A DNA stretch of 16,423 nt, taken from NCBI GenBank assembly GCA_947097085.1, contig CAMUQR010000013.1, positions 1 through 16,423 on the forward strand. The letters run 5' to 3'. Made by a program: the position numbers and the translations under genes. Origin of the DNA: an uncultured Candidatus Saccharibacteria bacterium. Lineage in GTDB: Bacteria; Patescibacteriota; Saccharimonadia; Saccharimonadales; Saccharimonadaceae. This document shows positions 5,714-12,692 of the stretch, piece by piece. Position 1 is the stretch's first letter. Each line of letters begins with the position of its first letter. The notes beneath the pieces were generated by a model. The model made no database searches. It saw nothing but the letters and a program-made list of their open reading frames with translations, and was not told the DNA's origin.

Positions 5714-6388
5714 ATGCAAGAAGAATTACTTAACGACAATATTCCGCATTATGACGGTCCCGAATTTTTAGCAAAAATGCAAGCTTCTCAAGAGAAGATG
5801 AAACAAAGCGATGACGAATTTGATCAAGCTTTTGACATTATCAATCGCCATCCACGCCGAGTGACAGTGTTTGGTTCGGCACGTGATGTCGAAGAAAATC
5901 AACATTATCGCGACATGGCGTATGAACTCGGTGGTCGCTTGGCACGTGCTGGCTATACAGTTGTGACCGGTGGTGGCAACGGCATTATGGGTGCCGCTAA
6001 CAAGGGTGCTTACGATGCTGGCGGTGGTTCGGTCGGTTTTAATATTAAACTACCACACGAACAGCACCCAAATCCATACACAACTGATGATTTAACTTTT
6101 AAACATTTCTTCACCCGCAAGGTGGCCCTGGCTTTCTTCGCACAGGCTTATATTTATTTCCCAGGTGGCTTTGGCTCGATGGATGAATTGTTTGAAATTG
6201 TCACCCTGATGCAAACTAAGAAGATGCCTCGCCTGCCAATTATTTTAATCGGTAAAGATTTTTGGAGCGGACTAGTGCAGTTTGTTGATCACAAACTCCT
6301 GCCGATGCGGGTGATTTCAGAGGGCGATAATCAGATTTACCAAATTGTCGATAGCGTCGACGAAGCTATGGCGCTCCTTGGACACTAA
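5714..6388 (+). CDS. LOG-family (TIGR00730-type) Rossmann-fold nucleoside-monophosphate hydrolase
   Basis: LOG-family proteins release the base from nucleoside 5'-monophosphates. In plants and some bacteria they activate cytokinins, but most bacterial members are general nucleotide phosphoribohydrolases. The 224-aa sequence has RVTVFGSAR (49-57), the phosphate loop TGGGNGIMGAA (85-95) and the catalytic PGGFGSMDE (150-158), where the family usually has PGGxGTxxE. An extra helical N-terminus of about 45 residues precedes the Rossmann core, as in the longer bacterial subgroup. The leaderless promoter fixes the start. Divergent pairing with dut suggests a joint role in nucleotide housekeeping, which is inference. 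A terminator follows 23 nt after the stop. Confidence 0.9.
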   Translation: MQEELLNDNIPHYDGPEFLAKMQASQEKMKQSDDEFDQAFDIINRHPRRVTVFGSARDVEENQHYRDMAYELGGRLARAGYTVVTGGGNGIMGAANKGAYDAGGGSVGFNIKLPHEQHPNPYTTDDLTFKHFFTRKVALAFFAQAYIYFPGGFGSMDELFEIVTLMQTKKMPRLPIILIGKDFWSGLVQFVDHKLLPMRVISEGDNQIYQIVDSVDEAMALLGH

Positions 6389-6411
6389 ACGATTATATAA
6401 TTAAACCGCAT

Positions 6412-6448
6412 ATCTCGTTGAGTATCACAACTCAGCGAGATTTTGTTT
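6412..6448 (+). terminator. Terminator of the LOG-family gene
   Basis: A 12-bp stem (ATCTCGTTGAGT / ACTCAGCGAGAT, one G-U) with an ATCACA loop is followed by TTTTGTTT. Confidence 0.88.
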
Positions 6449-6454
6449 AAAAAA

Positions 6455-6478
6455 GAAAAAAGCCTGCATTAAGCAGGC
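6455..6478 (-). terminator. Intrinsic terminator whose loop contains the stop codon
   Basis: A 6-bp GC-rich stem (GCCTGC / GCAGGC) with a TTAAT loop is followed by six T on the minus strand. The TAA stop of the 156-aa gene (6469-6471) lies within the loop. Confidence 0.85.
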
Positions 6479-6939
6479 ACTTTAAGACCAAGCGCATCGG
6501 TAAGTCGGTGAAATTCTCGCCGACCCATGGTCCACTTTTTCTGTTCATCCCAAAAGTCCTGAGGTGGACGATTATATTCAATCTCCATCTTAGGCTTCTT
6601 TTTGCCTCGCCTTGGTTGTTTGATGGCTATGACCATATGACCATAGCTCGAAACCACCCTATCTTTAACTACGCCTCCGTAGTAGATAGAGAGTTTGCCA
6701 TCTCGCTCTCGGCATTCACGGTAACACTCATCCGCTAAATATTCTCGCTCTATCGCAAAATAAGCAAAATCGGCCATTGAAGAGCATTTATAATGCTCCA
6801 AGGACTGTTGCATTAGTTCAGAGTAGTGCTGTTTCTGAGCGCCGCCGGAATTTAAATACGAGAAAAGTAACGCCTTTGGACTCATAAATCTTTTCTTCTT
6901 TTTAAGAGTTGATCTGGGTTTAAAGAACCGCCTACCCAT
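6469..6939 (-). CDS. Basic accessory protein, function unknown
   Basis: This 156-aa protein begins with a strongly basic segment (MGRRFFKPRSTLKKKKRF) and has a second basic patch (KQPRRGKKKPKM, about residues 107-118). Three cysteines lie at about 52, 73 and 77, in the region around EYLADECYRECRERDGK. The overall charge suggests nucleic-acid or ribosome binding, but no known domain was recognised. ATG 6939 has AAGGGGAAG just upstream. The gene has its own promoter with a consensus TTGACA -35 box that overlaps the untranslated tail of uppP, and its own terminator. It is convergent with the LOG-family gene. Like the other small unknown genes here, it uses a leader plus strong ribosome site rather than a leaderless start. 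Confidence 0.7.
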   Translation of the reverse strand: MGRRFFKPRSTLKKKKRFMSPKALLFSYLNSGGAQKQHYSELMQQSLEHYKCSSMADFAYFAIEREYLADECYRECRERDGKLSIYYGGVVKDRVVSSYGHMVIAIKQPRRGKKKPKMEIEYNRPPQDFWDEQKKWTMGRREFHRLTDALGLKVPA

Positions 6940-6998
6940 AAACTTCCCCTTCTATCATGGGTACATATTTACCAACTAATCAAGATTGGCATAATTAT

Positions 6999-7027
6999 AT
7001 TATGTTTGATTAAGTTTATTTTGTCAA
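6999..7027 (-). promoter_or_regulatory. Promoter of the basic 156-aa gene
   Basis: A consensus TTGACA at 7022-7027, a 17-bp spacer and CATAAT at 6999-7004. The leader of about 50 nt ends in an AAGGGGAAG ribosome site. Confidence 0.75.
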
Positions 7028-7034
7028 GCTTAAG

Positions 7035-7859
7035 CTATTTCAACCAAAACCACAGCAAAACTATCGCACCTAATACAATACGATACCAGCCGAAAACTTG
7101 AAAATCATGTTTTTTGATGTAGCTAACGAGGAACTTAATCGCAAAAAACGATACTAGATAAGCCGTGATTGTGCCGAGTGCCAATAAGAACCACTCTGAA
7201 GCAGTGAATTTTAGGCCGACTTTGATCAGTTTTAACAAACTAGCGCCAAACATCACTGGAATCGCCATGAAAAACGAGAATTCGGCAATAACCGAGCGCT
7301 TGATTTTCATCAATAACCCCCCGAGAATCGTCGCGCCACTCCGCGAAGTGCCCGGAATTAATGCTAGCACCTGAAAAGCACCAATTTGCAAGGCTTGTTT
7401 ATAGCTTAGTTGACCGAGCTGGTTGATGGTGGCTGGTTTTTTAGTACGCTCTACCACGATAAATCCAATACCATAAACAATTAGCATAACAGCGACCGTC
7501 ACAGGATTGAGCAGGTATTTGTCGATCACATCATCAAACGCCAGCCCGATGATCGCTGCTGGAATCGATGCCACTAACACTTTACCCCAGAGATTAAGGG
7601 TCATTGGCTTAATGCGCTTGCTACGAAAATCATACGGCATTAGTTTATGGAAATAAATCGTCAGCACTGCTAGAATTGCTCCAAGCTGGACAATAATCAA
7701 AAATACACTGCGAAAAGCCTCACTCTGGCTAAGCTTAATGAAATTCTCTACCAAAATCATATGGCCAGTACTGGAAATTGGCAACCATTCGGTAATTCCC
7801 TCGACTACGCCAAGGATAATAACTTTAATCAGTTCAATTAAAAAAGCAATACTAAACAT
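7035..7859 (-). CDS. uppP: Undecaprenyl-diphosphatase (BacA/UppP)
   Basis: UppP removes a phosphate from undecaprenyl diphosphate so that the lipid carrier can be reused in peptidoglycan and wall-polymer synthesis. It acts in the cytoplasmic membrane. The 274-aa sequence has about eight hydrophobic segments. It carries the two family signatures: GVVEGITEWLPISSTGHMI (with Glu20, Glu24 and His33) and PGTSRSGAT (170-177, with Arg173 as the key residue). Length is normal. The start at 7859 is supported by an extended -10 box 6 nt upstream (leaderless). It follows the terminator of the PepSY gene. No clear terminator follows; a 10-bp palindrome (AGCTTAAGCT) at its end lacks a T run. Confidence 0.95.
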   Translation of the reverse strand: MFSIAFLIELIKVIILGVVEGITEWLPISSTGHMILVENFIKLSQSEAFRSVFLIIVQLGAILAVLTIYFHKLMPYDFRSKRIKPMTLNLWGKVLVASIPAAIIGLAFDDVIDKYLLNPVTVAVMLIVYGIGFIVVERTKKPATINQLGQLSYKQALQIGAFQVLALIPGTSRSGATILGGLLMKIKRSVIAEFSFFMAIPVMFGASLLKLIKVGLKFTASEWFLLALGTITAYLVSFFAIKFLVSYIKKHDFQVFGWYRIVLGAIVLLWFWLK

Positions 7860-7865
7860 ATGGTT

Positions 7866-7894
7866 ATTATAGCATAGTGCTTGTGCGTCGTAAA
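7866..7894 (-). promoter_or_regulatory. Promoter of uppP (leaderless)
   Basis: TTTACG at 7889-7894, a 17-bp spacer and TATAAT at 7866-7871, with a TGC extension. ATG follows 6 nt after the -10 box. Confidence 0.75.
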
Positions 7895-7925
7895 AACCAA
7901 AAATCCGCTCGAATAAAAGCGGATT
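7892..7925 (-). terminator. Terminator of the PepSY gene
   Basis: An 8-bp stem (AATCCGCT / AGCGGATT) with an 8-nt loop is followed by TTTTTGGTTTTT on the minus strand. Its T run overlaps the -35 region of the uppP promoter. Confidence 0.8.
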
Positions 7926-7947
7926 GTTTGGGATAATTGATAACTAA

Positions 7948-8517
7948 TTAACGGCGAGAAGCGTCAATTTCTTTTTTGACGATAGCGCCAGTTGTGGCAT
8001 TGATATCATAGTCATATTCAGTCAAACCGTGATAAAACTCAATTTCATACACCTGGATGCCTTTCTCGTAGTCTAATTTCCATTGAAAACGCGTAATGTC
8101 GGTTTCTTTTAAGTTAGCGTCCTTAAGGGTGATCTCCTTAGCCTTGACTTCGCCAATGAGAGCGGGTTGGGCATTAGGAGTCGGCGTTGGGGCTGGTTTC
8201 GTTGCAGGAGGCGTCGGTTCTACTCGCTCTTCTTTGACTTCTTTGCTAACCACACGCTTAGTTTTGGCGTCAATTTTATACTCATACTTGCTCTTACCGA
8301 CCTTAAAATCAACTTCGTAGACTAGTCGGCCATTGTCACGATCGAGTTTAGCCTTAGAAAAATTAACGTTATTGACGAGAGTTTGAGCGTCTTCCATAGC
8401 GACACTTTTAGCTTGATCAAGGTTAATGCTAGGCTGGTTGTGATTCCACCACAACACACCGCTAATTGCCACTACAGCGACTGTAGCTATACTAATGAGG
8501 GGTAAATGTTTTTTCAT
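7948..8517 (-). CDS. Membrane-anchored protein with two PepSY domains
   Basis: The 189-aa product has an N-terminal membrane anchor or signal peptide (about residues 5-24). A first PepSY-like domain follows (about 32-95, ending YKIDAKTKRVV). Then comes a Pro/Thr-rich linker (PTPPATKPAPTPTP, 101-114) and a second PepSY domain (about 120-185, with YEIEFYHGLTEYDYDI and NATTGAIV). PepSY domains are extracytoplasmic modules linked to peptidase inhibition or to redox and envelope processes; the exact role here is unknown. The mRNA has a leader of about 20-25 nt with a weak AAAGAG ribosome site. The gene sits between fusA and uppP with its own promoter and terminator, so a role at the cell surface beside uppP is possible but not shown. 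Confidence 0.88.
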   Translation of the reverse strand: MKKHLPLISIATVAVVAISGVLWWNHNQPSINLDQAKSVAMEDAQTLVNNVNFSKAKLDRDNGRLVYEVDFKVGKSKYEYKIDAKTKRVVSKEVKEERVEPTPPATKPAPTPTPNAQPALIGEVKAKEITLKDANLKETDITRFQWKLDYEKGIQVYEIEFYHGLTEYDYDINATTGAIVKKEIDASRR

Positions 8518-8546
8518 ATTGCTCTTTGCGTTAGTTTAACTATTAT

Positions 8547-8555
8547 ATTATAGCA
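8547..8555 (-). promoter_or_regulatory. Extended -10 promoter of the PepSY gene
   Basis: TGC-TATAAT on the minus strand, overlapped by a second TATAAT (8542-8547). The -35 region falls in the fusA terminator and is not conserved. ATG is 29 nt from the first -10 box, so this mRNA has a short leader. Confidence 0.65.
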
Positions 8556-8567
8556 TAACAACCATCT

Positions 8568-8603
8568 AAAACACCGCCCCGATAGGTCTAGGACGGTGTT
8601 TTT
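8568..8603. terminator. Terminator of the rpsL-rpsG-fusA operon
   Basis: A 13-bp stem (AAAACACCGTCC… / …GGCGGTGTTTT, with one or two mismatches or G-U pairs) about 15 nt after the fusA stop. A and T runs on both sides make it potentially bidirectional. Confidence 0.85.
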
Positions 8604-8619
8604 AATTATCAACGATTAA

Positions 8620-10710
8620 CTATTTAGAACGTTTTTCGATGATTTCTTTAGCGACGTTAGGTGGAACTTCCTCGTATTGTGCCAGCTCCATGCTTGAGGC
8701 AGCACGACCTTGACTCATTGAGCGCAGGTCAGAGGTATAACCGAACATTGTACCGAGTGGTACAAAAGCTCGAATCAGCTTCACGCCAACAGACAAGTCT
8801 TCCATCGCTTCGATGCGACCACGGCGAGAGTTCAAATCGCCAATCACATCACCCATGAACTCTTCTGGAGTGGTGACTTCAATTTTCATCACTGGCTCAA
8901 GCAGAATCGGGTTAGCTTGTTTGATACCATCGCGAGTTGCGTAAGCACCAGCCATCTTAAAGGCTAATTCACTGGAGTCAACATCGTGGTAGCTACCATC
9001 ATACAGAGTGGCTTTGACGTCAACCACTGGATAACCAGCAATCACACCGCCTTCCAGAGTTTCTTTAATACCCTGTTCGGTTGGTTTGCGATACTCTTGA
9101 GGCACCACGCCACCTTTAATCTCGTCGATGAATTCGAAGCCTTTGCCTGGTTCATTTGGTTCAAATTTGATCCAAACATCACCGTATTGACCACGACCAC
9201 CAGATTGTTTAATGTATTTACCTTGGACTGATGAAGTACCTTTGATACTTTCGCGGTAAGCCACTTGTGGTTCACCAACGTTCGCTTCAACGTTAAATTC
9301 ACGTTTCATACGATCAATCAGAATCTCCAAGTGTAATTCACCCATACCGCTCATGATGGTTTGACCAGTTTCTTCGTTAGTGTGAACACGGAAAGTTGGG
9401 TCTTCTTCCGCCAGACGGTTCAGGGCGATACCCATTTTTTCTTGGTCGGCTTTTGACTTTGGCTCAACCGCGATTGACACTGGTGGCTCAGAAAACTCAA
9501 TACCTTCCAGGATTACTGGATGAGCTGGATCACAGAAAGTCGCACCAGTGCGAACGTTCTTAATACCAACCACCGCAGCGATGTCACCTGCACAAACTTC
9601 GTCAATGTCGGTGCGCTTGTCGGCGTGCATACGAACGATACGGCCAACGCGCTCTTTTTCACCGCTCATGGTGTTTAAGATGTAAGAACCAGCTTTTAAT
9701 TTACCAGAGTAAATGCGGACGAAAATCAACTTACCAACAAATGGGTCAGTTGCGATTTTGAAGGCTAGACCTGCCATCGGTTCGTTTTCATCAGAGTGTT
9801 TGGCAACTTCTTCGCCAGTTTTTGGATTAGTACCAATAATTGATGGAATGTCAATCGGGCTTGGGAGGTAGTCAGTCATCAAGTCAAGCACTTTTTCGAC
9901 AATCACGCCACGGCCGTCACCACCTGTCACCAGGAAGAAATCACCGCCTAGAACACGTTTGCGTAGAGCTGATTTTAGTTCGTCGATAGAAATTGCTTCT
10001 TCACCCTCGGAGAAGAACTTTTCCATCAAAGCGTCATCAGCTTCCACTGCCGCTTCCACTAGGGCTGAGCGAGCTTCCTTAGCCTTATCCAGCATATCTG
10101 CTGGAATCTCGCCGACAATCAATGCCTTATCTGAGAACTCTTTGTAGGTGTAAGATTTCATGTCGATCAAGTCAACCACGCCACAAATGTCTTTTTCAAA
10201 ACCAATTGGCAAGTGAATCGGCATGGCGTTTTTGTTCAAACGCTTGCGGATACTGTCGAGTGATTTGTAGAAATCACCACCAGTTTGGTTAATTTTGTTG
10301 ACGAAACAGATACGAGGCACGCCGTATTTGTCGGCTTGACGCCAAACAGTTTCGGACTGCGCTTCGACACCCATTTTACCATCGAATACTGTCACTGCAC
10401 CGTCTAGCACGCGGAGTGAACGCTCCACCTCAGCGGTAAAGTCGATGTGACCTGGGGTGTCAATGATGTTAATTTTGCAATCGTGCCAGAAACAAGTCAC
10501 CGCAGCGGAAGTAATGGTAATACCACGCTCTTTTTCTTGTTCCATCCAGTCAGTGGTTGCACCGCCGTCGTCGCCACGCACAGTACCGATTTTGTGATTG
10601 ATACCAGTGCGGTACAAAATACCTTCGGTCGTGGTGGTTTTACCAGCATCAATATGCGCGATAATACCGACGTTACGGATTTTATCAAGTGTAAATTTCT
10701 TTTCTGCCAT
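8620..10710 (-). CDS. fusA: Elongation factor G with altered guanine-recognition motifs
   Basis: EF-G drives ribosomal translocation and, with RRF, ribosome recycling. The 696-aa product has normal length and five-domain layout. G1 AHIDAGKTT, G2 RGITIT, G3 DTPGH, domain IV tip motifs QSGGRGQYG and GSYHDVDSSE, and the C-terminal RGRIEAME region are all present. Two motifs are odd. G4 reads NKIN at residues 138-141 instead of NKxD, and G5 is VTGGDGRGV (261-269) instead of the usual GSAF-KNKGV. The surrounding sequence is in frame and fully conserved, so this is not a frameshift. The gene is third in the rpsL-rpsG-fusA operon, 24 nt after rpsG, with a weak GGGG-type ribosome site. Whether it still prefers GTP is an open question; its location argues that it is the housekeeping copy. 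Confidence 0.97.
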   Translation of the reverse strand: MAEKKFTLDKIRNVGIIAHIDAGKTTTTEGILYRTGINHKIGTVRGDDGGATTDWMEQEKERGITITSAAVTCFWHDCKINIIDTPGHIDFTAEVERSLRVLDGAVTVFDGKMGVEAQSETVWRQADKYGVPRICFVNKINQTGGDFYKSLDSIRKRLNKNAMPIHLPIGFEKDICGVVDLIDMKSYTYKEFSDKALIVGEIPADMLDKAKEARSALVEAAVEADDALMEKFFSEGEEAISIDELKSALRKRVLGGDFFLVTGGDGRGVIVEKVLDLMTDYLPSPIDIPSIIGTNPKTGEEVAKHSDENEPMAGLAFKIATDPFVGKLIFVRIYSGKLKAGSYILNTMSGEKERVGRIVRMHADKRTDIDEVCAGDIAAVVGIKNVRTGATFCDPAHPVILEGIEFSEPPVSIAVEPKSKADQEKMGIALNRLAEEDPTFRVHTNEETGQTIMSGMGELHLEILIDRMKREFNVEANVGEPQVAYRESIKGTSSVQGKYIKQSGGRGQYGDVWIKFEPNEPGKGFEFIDEIKGGVVPQEYRKPTEQGIKETLEGGVIAGYPVVDVKATLYDGSYHDVDSSELAFKMAGAYATRDGIKQANPILLEPVMKIEVTTPEEFMGDVIGDLNSRRGRIEAMEDLSVGVKLIRAFVPLGTMFGYTSDLRSMSQGRAASSMELAQYEEVPPNVAKEIIEKRSK

Positions 10711-10734
10711 AAATATATGTCCCCAACCCTAATA

Positions 10735-11211
10735 TTATCGTGCAAAATGCGCGAAAGCACGGTTGGCTTCGGCCATTTTGTGAGTATCTTCTTTTTTCTT
10801 AAAGGCAATGCCAGTTTCATTATAAGCGTCAACGATTTCAGTACCAAGACGTTTAACATAAGGCATACCTGATTTTGAGCGTGAAGCCTGAACTAACCAA
10901 CTAAACGCAAAGTGTTGTTGGCGGTGACCCGAAATTGGGTATGGAATCTGATAGTTAGCACCACCGACACGAGTTGAACGGACTTCGAAGCTTGGTGAAA
11001 TGTTTTTCAAAGCTTTTTCGAAAACTTCGAGTGGGTTGTCGCTTTTTAGAGTGCGAGCGGCCATTTCCAAAGCGCCATAAACCGCTTTTTCAGCTACTTC
11101 TTTTTTGCCGTTTAACATTGATTTGTTGATTAATTTTTGCACCAAAACGCTGTTGTATTTGCGGTCTGGTTTAACAGTTCGTTGGAGTTTTGCAGTAACT
11201 TTGCGAGGCAT
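10735..11211 (-). CDS. rpsG: 30S ribosomal protein S7
   Basis: S7 nucleates assembly of the 30S head by binding the 3' major domain of 16S rRNA and contacts the E-site tRNA. The 158-aa product has the family signatures VYGALEMAA, NPLEVFEKALKNISP, VRSTRVGGANYQIP and REDTH-like KKEDTHKMAEANRAFAH. The normally Arg-rich segment VRPERRQALALRWL is altered here to ISGHRQQHFAFSWL. The start at 11211 is only 2 nt after the rpsL stop, so translation is probably coupled to rpsL. In E. coli S7 autoregulates this operon by binding the rpsL-rpsG intercistronic region. Here that region is too short to hold such a site. Confidence 0.97.
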   Translation of the reverse strand: MPRKVTAKLQRTVKPDRKYNSVLVQKLINKSMLNGKKEVAEKAVYGALEMAARTLKSDNPLEVFEKALKNISPSFEVRSTRVGGANYQIPYPISGHRQQHFAFSWLVQASRSKSGMPYVKRLGTEIVDAYNETGIAFKKKEDTHKMAEANRAFAHFAR

Positions 11212-11213
11212 GA

Positions 11214-11627
11214 CTATTTGTTTCCTTTCTTCGCACCGTATTTGCTACGACCTTGTTTGCGATCAGCTACACCTTGGAGGTCGAGCGCACCACGAACGAT
11301 GTGATAACGCACACCTGGAAGGTCAGGCACACGACCACCACGCACTAACACTACGGCGTGCTCTTGGAGGTTGTGACCTTCACCACCGATATATGCCCAA
11401 ACTTCTTGACCATTAGTCAAACGGACACGAGCGACTTTACGAAGCGCTGAGTTCGGTTTCTTCGGGGTTTTGGTAGTGACTTTAACACAAACACCACGTT
11501 TAAATGGTGAGTTTTGCTCGTAACGACGAGTCTTGAGAGTGTTGGTGATTGAACCGAGCGCTGGCGACTTTGATTTTTTAGCCGCAGTTTTGCGTGGTTT
11601 ACGCACCAACTGATTGATTGTTGGCAT
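11214..11627 (-). CDS. rpsL: 30S ribosomal protein S12
   Basis: S12 lies at the decoding centre and controls translational accuracy. The 137-aa product starts MPTINQLVRKPRK and contains TPKKPNSALRKVARVRL, GEGHNLQEHAVVLVRGGRV, DLPGVRYHIVRGALD and GRSKYGAKK. About 13 extra residues (around 26-41) are present relative to E. coli, as in Firmicutes S12. The Lys of RVKDLPG (E. coli Lys88) is Pro101 here, while the Asp that can be methylthiolated is kept (Asp102). YIPGEGH is YIGGEGH. AGGGAG lies 12 nt before ATG. It is the first gene of the rpsL-rpsG-fusA operon and has its own promoter and a leader of about 130 nt. Confidence 0.97.
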   Translation of the reverse strand: MPTINQLVRKPRKTAAKKSKSPALGSITNTLKTRRYEQNSPFKRGVCVKVTTKTPKKPNSALRKVARVRLTNGQEVWAYIGGEGHNLQEHAVVLVRGGRVPDLPGVRYHIVRGALDLQGVADRKQGRSKYGAKKGNK

Positions 11628-11756
11628 TTTTAAAAAATACTCCCTATGTTTTAAGTAATATTACGACCGTTTCGGCAGCACCCTACTTTAGTCGTGTTAT
11701 TTATCCAAGACGGCTCCGTGGTACACAACACGAACAATCTCGATAAATCGAAACTC
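11628..11756 (-). promoter_or_regulatory. Long structured leader of the rpsL operon
   Basis: The predicted 5' UTR is about 130 nt. A perfect 7-bp stem is possible between TCGTGTT (11727-11733) and AACACGA (11692-11698). A small hairpin GCCG-AAA-CGGT lies at 11666-11676, and the 10-bp palindrome GTAATATTAC is close to the ribosome site. Since the rpsL-rpsG gap is too small for the known S7 site, control may have moved here. That is inference. Confidence 0.4.
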
Positions 11757-11762
11757 TTCACC

Positions 11763-11791
11763 ATTATAACAAAAAAGTGATTAAAAAGCAA
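11763..11791 (-). promoter_or_regulatory. Promoter of the rpsL-rpsG-fusA operon
   Basis: TTGCTT at 11786-11791, a 17-bp spacer and TATAAT at 11763-11768, extended by TGT. The -35 region begins about 20 nt after the methyltransferase stop codon. Confidence 0.82.
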
Positions 11792-11809
11792 GGTTTAAGG
11801 ACGGCTTGG

Positions 11810-12622
11810 TTAGCGATATTGCAAATGAATCATCTTCACCATACGCAAGCGATCAGACATTGCCATGTTGAATTTAGTGGATAGCTTCAGACCTTTTTTG
11901 TTGATGTGATGATAGAACGGCTCATCTGCCAGCACCTGGACATTATTGGCAATATTCGATGCCAGTTCCTTGGCAGAATCTACACAAAAATACATTTGAG
12001 CGTCAGCATGACCGACTTGTTTCATCCATTTTCGGCGCATCAGATGCAGTCCTCGTTGATTCACTGCATCGAACACCATTTCAATCACGCCGTAAGTTCC
12101 AAGCATTCGCAACAAGCCTAATACTTGTTTTTGCTCAAAATAATAAAACAAACCGCTAGCCGTAATCAGTAGTGGCACGTCACCGACTTCCTCGCGTACC
12201 TGGCGAAGCCACTGCTCAGAAAACGCATCAGTCGCTAGGAGTTTCTCGCGATTCGATTCTGGCAGAAGCGTCTTGCGGTATTCAATCACCTCCGGCAAAT
12301 CCACCCCGTACCAGCGCGTCCGACCGTTGTCATTGCGATTGAAGGTGGTTTCGAGTCCGCAACCAAGCTGAACAATCACGCCATCCGGATTACGCGATAA
12401 GAAATCTTGAATATGTCGATCGATATTGGCACTACGCACTGCCGACGCTAGGTAGGTATATTGGGTTTGGGTATGATTAGTCAGTACTTCAGCTGGCAGT
12501 TGAGACTTAAGAGTCAGCGCCGTTTTATCATACAAAATCGACGGAAAATGCTCACTGGCATAAATCCTGCCTAACATCGGTACAAACAGCGTGCTTTCGA
12601 CGGTTCCTAAATAAGTAGTCAT
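11810..12622 (-). CDS. Class I SAM-dependent methyltransferase, LCM/TcmP-like (PF04072/COG3315)
   Basis: The 270-aa protein resembles leucine-carboxyl/O-methyltransferases that act on carboxyl or hydroxyl groups of small molecules or proteins; the substrate is unknown. The SAM motif is VIVQLGCGLETT (82-93), followed by WYGVDLPEVIEYRK (104-117) as the acidic second motif, and by TDAF (131-134) and ITASGLFYYF (153-162), all in family order. ATG 12622 is chosen because TATAAT ends 7 nt upstream. A longer frame to 12766 would run through the terminator of the upstream gene and its promoter. No clear terminator precedes the rpsL promoter, so some read-through into rpsL is possible. Its position inside the rpoC-rpsL series is unusual and suggests insertion into the ancestral array. 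Confidence 0.85.
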   Translation of the reverse strand: MTTYLGTVESTLFVPMLGRIYASEHFPSILYDKTALTLKSQLPAEVLTNHTQTQYTYLASAVRSANIDRHIQDFLSRNPDGVIVQLGCGLETTFNRNDNGRTRWYGVDLPEVIEYRKTLLPESNREKLLATDAFSEQWLRQVREEVGDVPLLITASGLFYYFEQKQVLGLLRMLGTYGVIEMVFDAVNQRGLHLMRRKWMKQVGHADAQMYFCVDSAKELASNIANNVQVLADEPFYHHINKKGLKLSTKFNMAMSDRLRMVKMIHLQYR

Positions 12623-12629
12623 TACTGTT

Positions 12630-12635
12630 ATTATA
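12630..12635 (-). promoter_or_regulatory. -10 box of the methyltransferase gene (leaderless)
   Basis: TATAAT on the minus strand, 7 nt before ATG 12622. The -35 area is T-rich and lies within the T run of the preceding terminator, so it is weak. Confidence 0.65.
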
Positions 12636-12651
12636 CGCCTTTTTTCTACAA

Positions 12652-12679
12652 AGAAAAAAGCCCAGACTGTTGTCTGAGC
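12652..12679 (-). terminator. Terminator of the 141-aa gene
   Basis: An 8-bp stem (GCTCAGAC / GTCTGGGC, one G-U) with an AACA loop is followed by TTTTTTC, starting 13 nt after the TAG stop. Confidence 0.88.
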
Positions 12680-12692
12680 TATAGGATGCTTG

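Noticed and set aside
5635..5739. N-terminal extension of dUTPase by 35 residues
   Set aside because: It crosses the dut -10 box and overlaps the start of the divergent LOG gene. The dUTPase fold begins at MNIRIKYF.
7027..7036. Palindrome AGCTTAAGCT at the end of uppP as a terminator
   Set aside because: The stem would be only five base pairs without a loop, and no T run follows.
9880..10310. Possible frameshift or sequencing error causing the odd EF-G G4/G5 motifs
   Set aside because: The reading frame and the conserved residues on both sides continue without interruption in both places, so a local indel pair is unlikely.
11651..11764. 37-codon open frame starting at an ATG inside the rpsL promoter -10 box and covering most of the leader
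   Set aside because: Its ATG overlaps the -10 box, so it lies upstream of the predicted transcript start. It has no ribosome site and no family-like sequence.
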